A stretch of 64,000 bases of DNA from an uncultured Prevotella sp. (GCA_902495455.1 CABUXJ010000005.1:1-64000); one strand, 5' to 3'; shown: positions 25,445 to 34,558, counted from the first letter of the stretch. A program made the numbers and translations. The notes: generated by a model not told the origin, from the letters alone.

Positions 25445-25939
25445 ATGAAGAAATACGTGGTGTTATGCGCAGGTTTGTGTGCGGCAATGGCTTTCACGAG
25501 CTGTAAATCAAGTGAGAGTGCTTATAAGAAAGCATACGAGAAGGCTAAAGCTCAGGAGACAGCCCAGCAAACAGTAGAGCCTGTGCAGCAGGAAACCAAT
25601 ATTGTTACTCCTTTGGAGGTTAAGCCTGTCACAGAGTCGCAGGTTCTTGATAATACGGACAATGTTCAAGTTCGCCAGGAGACAGTGTCTCTGATTAATG
25701 GTTCCGGTCTAAAGGCATACAGTGTCGTTGTAGGCTCATTCTCTTTGATAGCAAATGCGGAAGGATTGCAGCAAACTTTGCGCAACGGTGGTTATGACGC
25801 TCAGGTCGTGAAGAACGAAGCACGTAACATGTATCGCGTTGTTGCAGCGACATTTGATAATAAATCAGATGCCGCAGTCAGCCGCAATGAGTTCCGCTCG
25901 AAGTATCCTGATGCATGGTTGCTTTTCAGCGGTCGTTAA
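25445..25939 (+). CDS. SPOR-domain lipoprotein
   Basis: A 164-residue lipoprotein. Signal MKKYVVLCAGLCAAMAFTSC with lipid Cys20, a charged Gln/Glu-rich linker (residues 21-90), then a C-terminal SPOR domain (LKAYSVVVGSFSLIANAEGLQQ... to WLLFSGR). SPOR domains bind glycan strands stripped of peptides at division sites, so a role in septal peptidoglycan or envelope anchoring is likely. ATG 25445 is chosen over earlier in-frame starts because it begins the signal peptide. ruvX begins 22 nt behind the stop, so the two are co-transcribed. Confidence 0.88.
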   Translation: MKKYVVLCAGLCAAMAFTSCKSSESAYKKAYEKAKAQETAQQTVEPVQQETNIVTPLEVKPVTESQVLDNTDNVQVRQETVSLINGSGLKAYSVVVGSFSLIANAEGLQQTLRNGGYDAQVVKNEARNMYRVVAATFDNKSDAAVSRNEFRSKYPDAWLLFSGR

Positions 25940-25961
25940 TCAGAATGAGATATTCTTGAAC

Positions 25962-26387
25962 GTGGCGCGGATACTTTCGATAGACTACGGCAGAAAACGT
26001 ACGGGAATTGCAGTCACAGACCCTCTTCAGCTTATAGCGGGAGGGTTGGCGACTGTTCCTACATCTGAACTGATGACATTTCTTAAGGATTATGTCTCTC
26101 GGGAGGATGTAGAGCGTATTGTGATTGGCGAACCGCGGCAGCCCGATGGCCGACCAAGTGAAAATCTGGGCCGGGTGAGACAGTTTGTGGCTCGGTGGAC
26201 TAAGGAAATGCCACAAATACCAGTGGACTATTATGATGAGCGCTTTACATCTGTGTTAGCTCACAAGGCGATGGTTGATGGAGGGCTGGGACGCAAAGCC
26301 AGGCAGAATAAGGGGTTGGTGGACGAAATCAGCGCAACTATTATACTGCAGGACTATATGCGGTCTCGCCATTCAAACAAGGCGTAA
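25962..26387 (+). CDS. ruvX: RuvX/YqgF family Holliday-junction resolvase or pre-16S nuclease
   Basis: A 141-residue RNase H-fold nuclease. ILSIDYGRKRTGIAVTDP carries the first catalytic Asp; VIGEPRQPDGRPSE, PVDYYDERFTSVLA and GLVDEISATIILQDYM hold the others. In E. coli YqgF completes the 5' end of 16S rRNA. The start is set at GTG 25962, giving VARILSIDYG, where family similarity begins; a TTG two codons upstream is possible. The longer frame reaching back into the SPOR gene is not used. Confidence 0.92.
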   Translation: MARILSIDYGRKRTGIAVTDPLQLIAGGLATVPTSELMTFLKDYVSREDVERIVIGEPRQPDGRPSENLGRVRQFVARWTKEMPQIPVDYYDERFTSVLAHKAMVDGGLGRKARQNKGLVDEISATIILQDYMRSRHSNKA

Positions 26388-26573
26388 GTCTAAAAGGAGG
26401 GTGAACGTGGTGGCAATTGAGAAATTGTAACGTAGTGTATCAAATATAAATATAAAAGTATAACCGATAAGAATTCATTTTTGGACTGTCCTGAAAGGCT
26501 CGGTATAATTAGATAATAGATCTATGTCCGAACAATCCGCCGAAGGACGTCCGGGATGGAGTTATTTCACAAG

Positions 26574-27137
26574 ATGATATTACCTATATATATATATGGT
26601 CAACCTGTGTTGCGTAAGGTGGCCGAGGATATTCCTGCGGACTATCCTAATTTGGATGAATTGATACGTGATATGTTTGAGACACTGGTGGAATCTGATG
26701 GTGTCGGGTTGGCAGCTCCGCAGATAGGCAAGTCCATTCGTGTCGTGGTGATAGACCTTGATGTCTTGTCCGACGATCTGCCAGAATATAAGGATTTCCG
26801 CAAAGCATACATAAATCCGCATATTTTGGAATATGACGATACTAATACGGAAACGATGGAAGAGGGGTGCCTTAGCTTGCCCGCAATACATGAGAAGGTG
26901 ACACGTCCTACGCGAATCCGTGTAAGTTATATGGATGCCGACATGAAGTCTCATGATGAATGGGTGGAAGGTTATTTGGCTCGTGTTATGCAACATGAAT
27001 TTGATCATTTGGAAGGTAAAGTCTTTGTTGACAGAATATCCCCTTTGAGAAAACAACTCATTAAGAGTAAAATGCGTGCGTTGCTTCAGGGACGTTATCG
27101 CTGCGGATATAAGACAAAGGCGGCAGTGAAAAAATAA
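26574..27137 (+). CDS. def: Peptide deformylase
   Basis: Removes the formyl group from new proteins' N-terminal Met. The 187-residue metalloenzyme has all three family motifs: GVGLAAPQIG, EGCLSLP (Cys metal ligand) and MQHEFDHLEGKVF (HExxH, here HEFDH). ATG 26574 (MILPIYIYGQPVLRKV) is preferred to one six codons upstream because family similarity starts there. The 186-nt gap after ruvX shows no clear promoter. It is followed, 85 nt on, by the TPR gene. Confidence 0.97.
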   Translation: MILPIYIYGQPVLRKVAEDIPADYPNLDELIRDMFETLVESDGVGLAAPQIGKSIRVVVIDLDVLSDDLPEYKDFRKAYINPHILEYDDTNTETMEEGCLSLPAIHEKVTRPTRIRVSYMDADMKSHDEWVEGYLARVMQHEFDHLEGKVFVDRISPLRKQLIKSKMRALLQGRYRCGYKTKAAVKK

Positions 27138-27222
27138 TGAATTAGTTAAGGTGAAGAGGTATGATATTTTAGAGCTAATCATATCTCTTCATTCTTACCT
27201 CATTGCTTTTGATTGGATATTT

Positions 27223-29184
27223 ATGCGTAGAAAGGTTGTTGTCTTCATATTATTACTTCTTCCACTTGCTGCCATGCCGCAGTTTAATACAGACAGGCTG
27301 GTAACCATAGGTCGAAGCGCACTCTATTTTGAAGACTATGTTCTTTCCATGCAATATTTTAATCAAGTCATAAATACCAAGCCATATTTATATGAGCCGT
27401 GGTTTTATAGAGCCGTGGCAAAATATTATCTTGATGATTTTTCGGGAGCAGAGAGTGATTGTTCCGAGGCAATAGAGCGCAATCCTTATGTTGTCGGACT
27501 TTACGAACTACGTGGCTTGTCGCGAATCAGACAGGAGAACTATGACGGTGCTATTGCCGATTACACACGCGCATTGAAATATGACCCCGAAAATCGTATG
27601 TTGTGGCATAACCGTGTGCTATGCCGCATACAGAAAAAAGATTATGATGCAGCTTTGGCTGACATCGATACCGTGCTCACACGGTGGAGCAATTATGCCC
27701 AAGGATATTCCATGCGAGCAGAGGTCTTTCTGCATCAAAAAGATACGGTACGTGCAATAGAGGCTTTGGACAAGAGCCTGAGGATAGACCCGTATGACGG
27801 AGGAACTTGGTCTGTCCGTGCGATGATGAGTCTGGCTGCAAGTAAGTGGCAGGAAGCGGAGACATATCTTGACAAAGCTATCCACCTCGTGCCGAAGCAG
27901 TCTGGCAATTATATCAACCGCGCTTTGGCTCGTGTTAATCGGAACAATTTGCGCGGGGCGATGGCTGACTATGATACGGCGTTGGATTTGGAACCGAACA
28001 ACTTCCTCGGACATTACAATCGCGGTCTGCTTCGTGCTCAAGTGGGTGATGACAATCGTGCCATAACGGATTTTGATTTCGTACTTGAACTTGAACCGGA
28101 TAATATCATGGCACTTTTCAATCGCGCTTTGTTGCTTGACAAGACAGGTGATTTACGTGGTGCCATACGAGACTATACCAAGGTTATAAAAGAATTTCCT
28201 AATTTTTGGACCGGTCTTCAGTATCGTGCGGCCTGCTACCGCCGCCTCGGTATGGTGAAACAGGCTGAAGCCGATGAATTCCGGGTTTACAAAGCTCAAT
28301 TATACAAACATCTTTATGGTACACAGCCGCGATTAAACAAGGAACAACTACGCAAACGGAGTGATGTTGATCCGGATAAATATAATCAGCTCGTGGTGGC
28401 AGATGAGCAGGGAGTCGAGCATGAATATGAAAGTGAATACCGAGGGCGTGTTCAAAACCATAAAGTTGATATGGCTTTCCTTCCAATGTTTGAATTATCA
28501 TACGAACAACATCGCACGGAAGTCAAACCGTATATGGCCTACGACAGACAAGTGGACGCATACAACCAGAACATTCCTGCGGCAGACCATATATATATCA
28601 ACTGTAATCCGACAGTGCTCGACGAAAAGAAATCGATTCATCACTTCTCATATATCGATAGTCTTTCAACAGTGCTCTTGCGTCTCGGTAATATCGGCGT
28701 AGAAACTGTACGTCCGCTGATGAACAGAGCCGTGGCCTACTCAGTGACGCAGAATTTCGATAGCGCGATAGAGGATTTGACGGCATGTCTGCATGCTGAC
28801 AGTACAATGGCTATGGCTTATTGGCAACGTGCCGTATGTCAGTGGAAGCAGAATGAGTTCAATGCTTCTCAGGGCGACGACGTAACGCTGAAGTCGGCCA
28901 ACGTCATTGATGACCTCACACAGGCTATACGCTTCAACAGCCAGTGTGCTTATCTGTATTATAACCGTGGCAATGTCTATGCTTCGCGCAAGGACTATGC
29001 CCGTGCGATAGACGAATATACCCGTGCCTTGGATATAGACCGCAATTTCGCCGAAGCCTACTACAACCGTGGTTTGGCCCGTCTGCTGAGCGACAGGACC
29101 GACGAAGGAATCAGCGACCTTAGCAAAGCCGGCGAACTGGGGCTGTACATGGCATACAGTGTGATAAAGAAATACAGAAAGTGA
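27223..29184 (+). CDS. Secreted tetratricopeptide-repeat protein
   Basis: A 653-residue protein: signal peptide (RRKVVVFILLLLPLAAMPQ), then a solenoid of at least ten TPR units, first block about residues 25-370, second about 510-650. Examples are YDGAIADYTRALKYDPENRMLWHNR, LRGAMADYDTALDLEPNNFLGHYNRG and YARAIDEYTRALDIDRNFAEAYYNRGLA. The region between the blocks is less repetitive and charged. The likely role is a periplasmic scaffold for protein-protein contacts; no enzyme motif is seen. ATG 27223 is selected for its signal peptide. Confidence 0.9.
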   Translation: MRRKVVVFILLLLPLAAMPQFNTDRLVTIGRSALYFEDYVLSMQYFNQVINTKPYLYEPWFYRAVAKYYLDDFSGAESDCSEAIERNPYVVGLYELRGLSRIRQENYDGAIADYTRALKYDPENRMLWHNRVLCRIQKKDYDAALADIDTVLTRWSNYAQGYSMRAEVFLHQKDTVRAIEALDKSLRIDPYDGGTWSVRAMMSLAASKWQEAETYLDKAIHLVPKQSGNYINRALARVNRNNLRGAMADYDTALDLEPNNFLGHYNRGLLRAQVGDDNRAITDFDFVLELEPDNIMALFNRALLLDKTGDLRGAIRDYTKVIKEFPNFWTGLQYRAACYRRLGMVKQAEADEFRVYKAQLYKHLYGTQPRLNKEQLRKRSDVDPDKYNQLVVADEQGVEHEYESEYRGRVQNHKVDMAFLPMFELSYEQHRTEVKPYMAYDRQVDAYNQNIPAADHIYINCNPTVLDEKKSIHHFSYIDSLSTVLLRLGNIGVETVRPLMNRAVAYSVTQNFDSAIEDLTACLHADSTMAMAYWQRAVCQWKQNEFNASQGDDVTLKSANVIDDLTQAIRFNSQCAYLYYNRGNVYASRKDYARAIDEYTRALDIDRNFAEAYYNRGLARLLSDRTDEGISDLSKAGELGLYMAYSVIKKYRK

Positions 29185-29234
29185 CACGGTGGAGTGGGGC
29201 ATGAGGATATGTTTCAAAAAACAGGTTTTTGATT

Positions 29235-29861
29235 ATGAAAAGACATGTGTTAGGAATGAGAATATTGACACTTGCGATATTGATGTTCGGTGGAAGTTTA
29301 ATGGCTGAGGCCCAACTGTCCACCGCCGGAAAACTTGTCTCGATGGCCATACCCAATTCCGGATTGGAGGAAATACATGGAGAAGTTGTTGAGTTGTGTA
29401 AGGTTGTTAGGAGTGATGTTGAAGCTCTTAACATCATGTCGAAGGGCTGTCCGCTGTTGGAGGACAGTGTCGGAGTTTTGACAAAGCGTGCCGCCGCCTG
29501 TGGAATAACGCTTGATGTACAGCTCGGAACGATGCCATCGCTGCCGGATACGGCTGTAGTTAAAACGCAGTTTAGTGAGGAAGAATATCAAAAACTAAGC
29601 AAAATCAAAAAGACGTCCTATCTCTTCAAGACCCACAAGGCGCTGCGGGCCGAGCATGAGGGCTATGCTGTGATGATTGACAGAGCCGACGTCAAACTGA
29701 AAGAGATATTCGGTTTTCTTGATGAGACAAGCGTAAATATAAGACAGCAGGAGCTCCGCACAGGCCGCGACAATCCCGCCGTCGAATGGATGGATGTTGC
29801 CGGCAGACAGGCGATAGAGCTTCTGCGTAACAATGTCGATGAGAGAAAAGTGCGTCAATAA
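29235..29861 (+). CDS. Exported protein of unknown function
   Basis: A 208-residue protein with signal peptide MKRHVLGMRILTLAILMFGGSLMAEAQ. The mature part is mainly helical, with a charged C-terminal half (FKTHKALRAEHEGYAVMIDRADVKLKEIFGFLDE) that could form a helical hairpin. Three Cys (residues about 54-95) lie in the mature region. It begins 50 nt after the TPR gene and probably shares its transcript. I do not recognise a family. ATG 29235 is used instead of a TTG two codons earlier. Confidence 0.75.
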   Translation: MKRHVLGMRILTLAILMFGGSLMAEAQLSTAGKLVSMAIPNSGLEEIHGEVVELCKVVRSDVEALNIMSKGCPLLEDSVGVLTKRAAACGITLDVQLGTMPSLPDTAVVKTQFSEEEYQKLSKIKKTSYLFKTHKALRAEHEGYAVMIDRADVKLKEIFGFLDETSVNIRQQELRTGRDNPAVEWMDVAGRQAIELLRNNVDERKVRQ

Positions 29862-29949
29862 TGTCCCGATAAATCATTATAATCCCTGTTTTTGTGCATG
29901 TTATGGCAAAAAAGCCCTTACGACATGCCCGTGTTTTGATAAAAATACA

Positions 29950-29957
29950 TACCTTTG
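29950..29957 (+). promoter_or_regulatory. -7 promoter box of thrS
   Basis: TACCTTTG fits TAnnTTTG. It leaves a leader of about 115 nt before thrS ATG 30080, containing a possible GCATC...-rich fold but nothing I can identify. Confidence 0.5.
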
Positions 29958-30079
29958 CAATGAGATAAGCCGCATCCGGTGATTTGAATGGAAACTTCCA
30001 ACGCATCGGGCGCATTATCCCTAATCATCGGATAAAACCGAAGAATACATCGATTAAAACCAAAACATATATTGTAGAT

Positions 30080-32047
30080 ATGATTAACATTAAATTTCCT
30101 GACGGTTCTGTTCGCTCGTATGAGCAGGGCGTAACGGGATTGCAGATTGCCGAAAGCATATCACCGGCTTTGGCCCGCGACGTATTGGCCTGCGGAGTGA
30201 ATGGTGAGACAGTAGAACTTAATCGTCCGATAAACGAGGACTCAACAATCGCGCTTTACAAGTGGGATGACGACGAGGGCCGCCATGCTTTTTGGCACAC
30301 CTCCGCTCACCTGCTGGCAGAGGCGTTGCAGGAGCTTTATCCCGGCATACAGTTCGGATTCGGCCCTGCCATCGAGAACGGATTCTTCTACGACGTGCTG
30401 CTTAAGGACGGCGAGTCAATCAAGGAGTCAGACTTCCCCAAGATTGAAGCCAAGATGAAGGAGCTGGCCGGAAAGAAAGAACCTGTCGTTCGCAAGGAAG
30501 TGGCCAAGGCTGACGCACTTGCCGAATTCGGTGCAGCCGGACAGACGTACAAGTGCGAGCACATCGAGCAGGACCTTGAGGACGGCACAATAACGACCTA
30601 TACCCAGGGCGCTTTCACCGACCTTTGCCGCGGTCCGCACCTTCTGAATACGGGCGCAATCAAGGCCATCAAGCTGACAAGCGTAGCCGGAGCCTTCTGG
30701 CGCGGTGACGCAACGCGTGAGCAGATGCAGCGTCTTTACGGTATATCGTTCCCAAAGAAGAAGATGCTCGACGAGTATCTCGTCATGCTTGAGGAGGCCA
30801 AGAAGCGTGATCACCGCAAGATAGGCAAGGAGATGGAGCTCTTCATGTTCTCCGAGCGTGTCGGCAAGGGACTGCCCATCTGGCTGCCGAAGGGCACCGA
30901 ACTGCGTCTGCGTCTGCAGGACATGCTACGCAAGATACAGAAGCGCTATGGTTATCAGGAGGTCATCACACCACACATCGGCTCTAAGAACCTCTACGTG
31001 ACGAGCGGTCACTACGCTCACTACGGCAAGGACTCGTTCCAGCCGATACATACTCCCGAAGAAGATGAGGAGTATATGCTCAAGCCGATGAACTGCCCTC
31101 ACCACTGCGAAGTGTTCGCATGGAAGCCGCGCTCATATAAAGACCTGCCTCTGCGCATTGCCGAGTTCGGCACGGTCTACCGTTACGAGCAGAGCGGCGA
31201 GCTTCACGGACTTACCCGCGTACGCTCGTTCACACAGGACGACGCCCACATCTTCTGCCGTCCCGACCAGGTCAAGAGCGAGTTCCTGCGTGTGATGGAT
31301 ATCATCCAGACCGTGTTCTCAACGTTCAACTTCTCCGACGATAACGTCGAAGTACAGATTTCTCTGCGCGATCCCGACGATCATGAGAAGTACATCGGCA
31401 GCGACGAGGTTTGGGCATCGGCCGAACAGGCCATCATCGAGGCTTGCAAGGAGAAGGGATTGAAGGCAAAGGTAGAGTACGGAGAGGCCGCATTCTACGG
31501 TCCGAAGCTCGACTTCATGGTGAAAGACGCCATCGGCCGCCGCTGGCAGCTGGGTACAATCCAGGTCGACTACAACCTGCCGCAGCGCTTCAAGCTCGAA
31601 TATACCGACGAGGACAACCAGAAGAAGACACCGGTGATGATTCACCGTGCGCCGTTCGGTTCTATGGAGCGTTTCTGCGCCGTGCTCATCGAGCACACCG
31701 CAGGTCACTTCCCGCTCTGGCTCACCCCCGATCAGGTTGCCATCCTGCCCATCTCGGAGAAGTATAACGACTATGCCGCCCGCGTGGCAGACGAGCTTGA
31801 CCGTGCCGGAGTGCGTGCCACGGTTGACAAGCGCAACGAAAAAATCGGCCGCAAGGTGCGTGACAACGAGCTCAAGCGAATCCCCTACATGGTCATTGTC
31901 GGCGAGAAAGAGCAGGCCGACGGCACTGTCAGCGTGCGCAAGCAGGGCTCAGAGGAGCGCGGCGTGATGACTATCGCAGAGTTCGCAGACAAGATTAACG
32001 GTGAGGTTGCCGAGCAGCTGAAGGCTACGGACATCCGTCCGGAGTAA
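30080..32047 (+). CDS. thrS: Threonine--tRNA ligase
   Basis: Charges tRNA-Thr. The 655-residue protein has the full bacterial layout: TGS domain (MINIKFPDGSVRSYEQGVTG), editing domain with HTSAHLLAEAL and FTDLCRGPHLLNTG, class II catalytic core (MNCPHHCEVF, YRYEQSGELHGLTRVRSFTQDDAHIFCR, PFGSMERFCAVLIEH) and anticodon-binding domain to the end. The start is at MINIKFP; the longer frame upstream overlaps the leader. Codons are C-rich, as in highly expressed genes. In many Bacteroidetes thrS is followed by infC-rpmI-rplT; here a terminator and opposite-strand genes follow instead. Confidence 0.98.
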   Translation: MINIKFPDGSVRSYEQGVTGLQIAESISPALARDVLACGVNGETVELNRPINEDSTIALYKWDDDEGRHAFWHTSAHLLAEALQELYPGIQFGFGPAIENGFFYDVLLKDGESIKESDFPKIEAKMKELAGKKEPVVRKEVAKADALAEFGAAGQTYKCEHIEQDLEDGTITTYTQGAFTDLCRGPHLLNTGAIKAIKLTSVAGAFWRGDATREQMQRLYGISFPKKKMLDEYLVMLEEAKKRDHRKIGKEMELFMFSERVGKGLPIWLPKGTELRLRLQDMLRKIQKRYGYQEVITPHIGSKNLYVTSGHYAHYGKDSFQPIHTPEEDEEYMLKPMNCPHHCEVFAWKPRSYKDLPLRIAEFGTVYRYEQSGELHGLTRVRSFTQDDAHIFCRPDQVKSEFLRVMDIIQTVFSTFNFSDDNVEVQISLRDPDDHEKYIGSDEVWASAEQAIIEACKEKGLKAKVEYGEAAFYGPKLDFMVKDAIGRRWQLGTIQVDYNLPQRFKLEYTDEDNQKKTPVMIHRAPFGSMERFCAVLIEHTAGHFPLWLTPDQVAILPISEKYNDYAARVADELDRAGVRATVDKRNEKIGRKVRDNELKRIPYMVIVGEKEQADGTVSVRKQGSEERGVMTIAEFADKINGEVAEQLKATDIRPE

Positions 32048-32070
32048 TATCGGAACTCACTCATTGATAA

Positions 32071-32119
32071 AAATAAAGCGGAGAAGCCGGTCCTTAAGAC
32101 TTGCTTCTCCGCTTTATTT
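32071..32119. terminator. Bidirectional terminator behind thrS
   Basis: A perfect 17-bp stem (AAATAAAGCGGAGAAGC 32071-32087 with 32103-32119) with A/T ends on both sides. It separates thrS from the convergent kinase gene. Confidence 0.9.
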
Positions 32120-32121
32120 AT

Positions 32122-32187
32122 ATGTCTTCATAATCAAAATAACATGTCTTCATAATCGAGATTACATGTTTTCGTAGTCAAAATCGC
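32122..32187. repeat. 22-bp tandem repeat, three copies
   Basis: Units at 32122-32143 (ATGTCTTCATAATCAAAATAAC), 32144-32165 and 32166-32187 differ from one another at only a few positions. They fill the space between the thrS terminator and the stop of the kinase gene. Confidence 0.85.
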
Positions 32188-32225
32188 ATGCTCCGTTGCC
32201 ATCGTACCGGTCTCCACTTTTGTCT

Positions 32226-32789
32226 TTAGTCAACGAACGGCATCTTTACGGAGAACTCGTGTTCACTCTTCACGACGTTTATTTTCTTTCCGTAGAGCGT
32301 ATATTGCCGCCTCAGATTGTCGAGTCCCGTCCCGCTTGTCCCCACGTTTTTGCGCATTTGCAGATTGTTGGTGACAGTAATGCCGTCATCACCGGCATGG
32401 ATTGTGATTCTCAGCGGCGATTTCGTCGTGTTTATGTTGTGCTTCAAGGCATTTTCCACGAGCATCTGTATGCTTGCCGGTATCACGGTTCGATGCAAAT
32501 ACGGCGTATAGTCGCAGGTTTCAATGGCGAGCGTGTCGCCGAAGCGTATCGTTTCCAGATAGATGTACGAATGGACAAACTGCATCTCCTCTTCGAGTGT
32601 CACCGTCGGCCGGCCTTGGGTCATGAGCAGATAGCGGTAGACGGACGACAGCTTCTTGGCGAACATATTTGTCTTGTCAGCGTCCTGATATGCGAGCGAC
32701 GCCAGAATGTTGAGGCTGTTGAAGAGAAAGTGCGGGCTGACGCGGTTTTTCAGGGCCTCCAGCTGATAGATAGCCCTTTCCTTTTCCAT
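32226..32789 (-). CDS. Truncated LytS-type sensor histidine kinase (catalytic part only)
   Basis: A 187-residue protein with only the output half of a LytS/YehU-family kinase: the phosphoacceptor region LEALKNRVSPHFLFNSLNILASLAY (His of SPHFLFNSL), the ATP-binding N-box LVENALKHN, and a G-box GTSGTGLDNLRRQY. Full members are about 340-600 residues, with several membrane helices in front. Here the frame stays open upstream of the first ATG, with linker-like RKNRREKRLG, until it meets the TGA of the upstream outer-membrane gene in the same frame. The sensor part therefore seems deleted. No LytTR response regulator is adjacent. It could be a cytosolic remnant or a pseudogene. Confidence 0.8.
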   Translation of the reverse strand: MEKERAIYQLEALKNRVSPHFLFNSLNILASLAYQDADKTNMFAKKLSSVYRYLLMTQGRPTVTLEEEMQFVHSYIYLETIRFGDTLAIETCDYTPYLHRTVIPASIQMLVENALKHNINTTKSPLRITIHAGDDGITVTNNLQMRKNVGTSGTGLDNLRRQYTLYGKKINVVKSEHEFSVKMPFVD

Positions 32790-32834
32790 ATTTCCCAACC
32801 TTTTCTCCCGCCTGTTCTTTCTCCCGCCGTTCCG

Positions 32835-33626
32835 TCACATTCCGTATGAAATACCGGTGGTGACGGACAGCGCCGGATTGAAGTAACGCTTGTCGCGGTC
32901 CTCACGGAAACTCTCCGCCAGCCCGCGCAGACTGCGGTCCGTTATGTCCGCACTGCGCAGCCATGTGGCTCCGAAGCTCGCGAACAGAGCCGTCCTGCGG
33001 CCTATCCTCATCCGGCGTCCTATTTTCGTAGCCACGGCCACCTCCATACCACTCGACAAATCCACCTTCAGCTCAAACCGCCCGCGGCTCATCCAGCTGA
33101 AATACATCATCGGCATCACCATCGGCACTCCGTAGACATTCGTCAGACCGCCGCCTACACCGATGCTCATGCCCCTGTTGATGCGATAGATGAACATGGC
33201 TCCGCCGTTGGCCAGTATGCTTCGCGTCCTGATTTCGTTTTTCGGGGCATATATCCCGCATCCCGCCGCCACCATCAGCTGCCATCGCCGGCCGATCGGA
33301 CGCCGGTGCATGATATTGACGCCGGCGTTCACGATGGTCTCCGGATTCATACCTGCCGCCGCTCCGTCACATCCGAGCGTGGCGTAAGAAGCGCTCAGCG
33401 CCGCCTGCCATGCCGTCGCGCGGCCGAGACTGTCGGTCTTCGTGCCGAGCGGAATGGCCACCTTTGCCGTCATCCTCTCCATCGTTCCGCCTCCATAGCG
33501 GTTGCCCTCTTCGTCCCTCAGCGAGCTCCGGGCGTCACGTCCATATTCTATTATCCCTTGTGCCGACACCTCCGCCGGCATGATGAAGGCGGCAGCCATC
33601 GCCGCCACCCATATCTTCTTGTCCAT
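32835..33626 (-). CDS. Outer-membrane beta-barrel-like protein (DUF6268 type)
   Basis: A 263-residue protein with signal peptide MDKKIWVAAMAAAFIMPAEVSAQ. Alternating beta-strand pattern, Gly-rich turns and strands such as WQLMVAAGCGIYAP, MSIGVGGGLTNVYGVP and RFELKVDLSSGMEVAVAT suggest a small outer-membrane barrel; it resembles DUF6268 proteins. The final residues (VTTGISYGM) lack the usual C-terminal aromatic, which may mean its end was changed where it meets the kinase fragment. Several in-frame Met lie close together; 33626 or 33632 fits best because the promoter leaves almost no leader for earlier ones. Confidence 0.75.
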   Translation of the reverse strand: MDKKIWVAAMAAAFIMPAEVSAQGIIEYGRDARSSLRDEEGNRYGGGTMERMTAKVAIPLGTKTDSLGRATAWQAALSASYATLGCDGAAAGMNPETIVNAGVNIMHRRPIGRRWQLMVAAGCGIYAPKNEIRTRSILANGGAMFIYRINRGMSIGVGGGLTNVYGVPMVMPMMYFSWMSRGRFELKVDLSSGMEVAVATKIGRRMRIGRRTALFASFGATWLRSADITDRSLRGLAESFREDRDKRYFNPALSVTTGISYGM

Positions 33627-33653
33627 AGTCATTCCCGATTTCATTTCGGTCGG

Positions 33654-33684
33654 CAAAGATAGACGTTTCCGCCCGCCCGTCCAA
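33654..33684 (-). promoter_or_regulatory. Promoter of the outer-membrane protein and kinase unit
   Basis: On the minus strand TTG (33682-33684), a 20-nt spacer and TATCTTTG (33654-33661). The predicted start near 33648 gives a leader of only about 20 nt. Confidence 0.65.
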
Positions 33685-33884
33685 CCTTTTTCCGATGGAG
33701 CGGCCGATGGGCCGGATGGACTGACGGATGGGATGGATGGACCGGTTTGCGGGACATCACAAAGCCATGTTTTTGGTGTGTTTTGCTTTCTCTGACATAG
33801 TCGTCAATTTAGATGGGTAAGATGAGTAAAATGTGAGTTTGCTCACAGATTGTCTTTATGGGAAGGAACAAGGCGTGTAAATAT

Positions 33885-34196
33885 AATATCCCGGAATTTA
33901 ACACTTGAAAATCGTTCAAAAAATCGGTGGCGTGGTCATGAATTTAGCATTAGTGCGTCGTTTTTGGGTGAAAAAAATTCGGAGGTCGAGCAATAGAGGC
34001 CCCGTTGGTCTGCAATGGCATGCTTATCGGACTCCAACAAGCACGCCGTTGCAAAGCAACGAGCGCCCCGTTGCAAAGCCGTAAGGCCCTTACGGCTCGG
34101 AAAAATCTGTGGAAAAATTGCACATTTTGGATAAAATTGTCGTAACGCACTGAGGATCAAGAAGAAAAATATGCACGCGAAATTTTGAAGAATTTG
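33885..34196 (-). repeat. Interspersed repeat, copy B (inverted relative to copy C)
   Basis: Read on the minus strand, this stretch begins CAAATTCTTCAAAATTTCGC and passes through GGGCCTTACGGCTTTGCAAC, GGGGCGCTCGTTGC and CAGACCAACGGGGCC. It ends near GTTAAATTCCGGGATATTA, and matches copy C (61208-61525) in order along its whole length. The 33685-34525 interval holds no supported gene; the remainder is AT-rich DNA without visible features. Confidence 0.7.
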
Positions 34197-34525
34197 CGGC
34201 CACAGGATTTTTATTTTCAAATTCTTCAAAAATGGAGAGGCTTTTGTTGTGATTATTCTGAGTTTTTAACAATTGTGAAAATACATGGTATAGCTGTTCG
34301 GATGGTGAGCTTGAGTATTTAATTCGCATTATTCATAATGATGCACTGTTATTCCGAACTCTCGTAATGAAAGGATATGAATGATACAGGTTAAGACCAT
34401 TGTTTTTTGTCTTCGATGTTTGTATGAAAAGAATTTCTCAGGCTCCTTAATTATTGAAAAACATATTTTTTGAAGATTGAGAATTATTTTGTATGGATTA
34501 ATTTCTTAATATTTGTAATAATGTG

Positions 34526-34533
34526 TATATTTG
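34526..34533 (+). promoter_or_regulatory. -7 promoter box of the HTCS gene
   Basis: TATATTTG fits TAnnTTTG and lies 26 nt before ATG 34559. It rules out the earlier in-frame start at 34523. No clear -33 box is seen. Confidence 0.55.
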
Positions 34534-34558
34534 CACAGACCTAACGATATGGCTAATT

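Noticed and set aside
29957..30079. thrS leader considered as a T-box or other tRNA-sensing leader
   Set aside because: No T-box signature sequence or terminator/antiterminator pair is visible, and T-boxes are not expected in Bacteroidetes.
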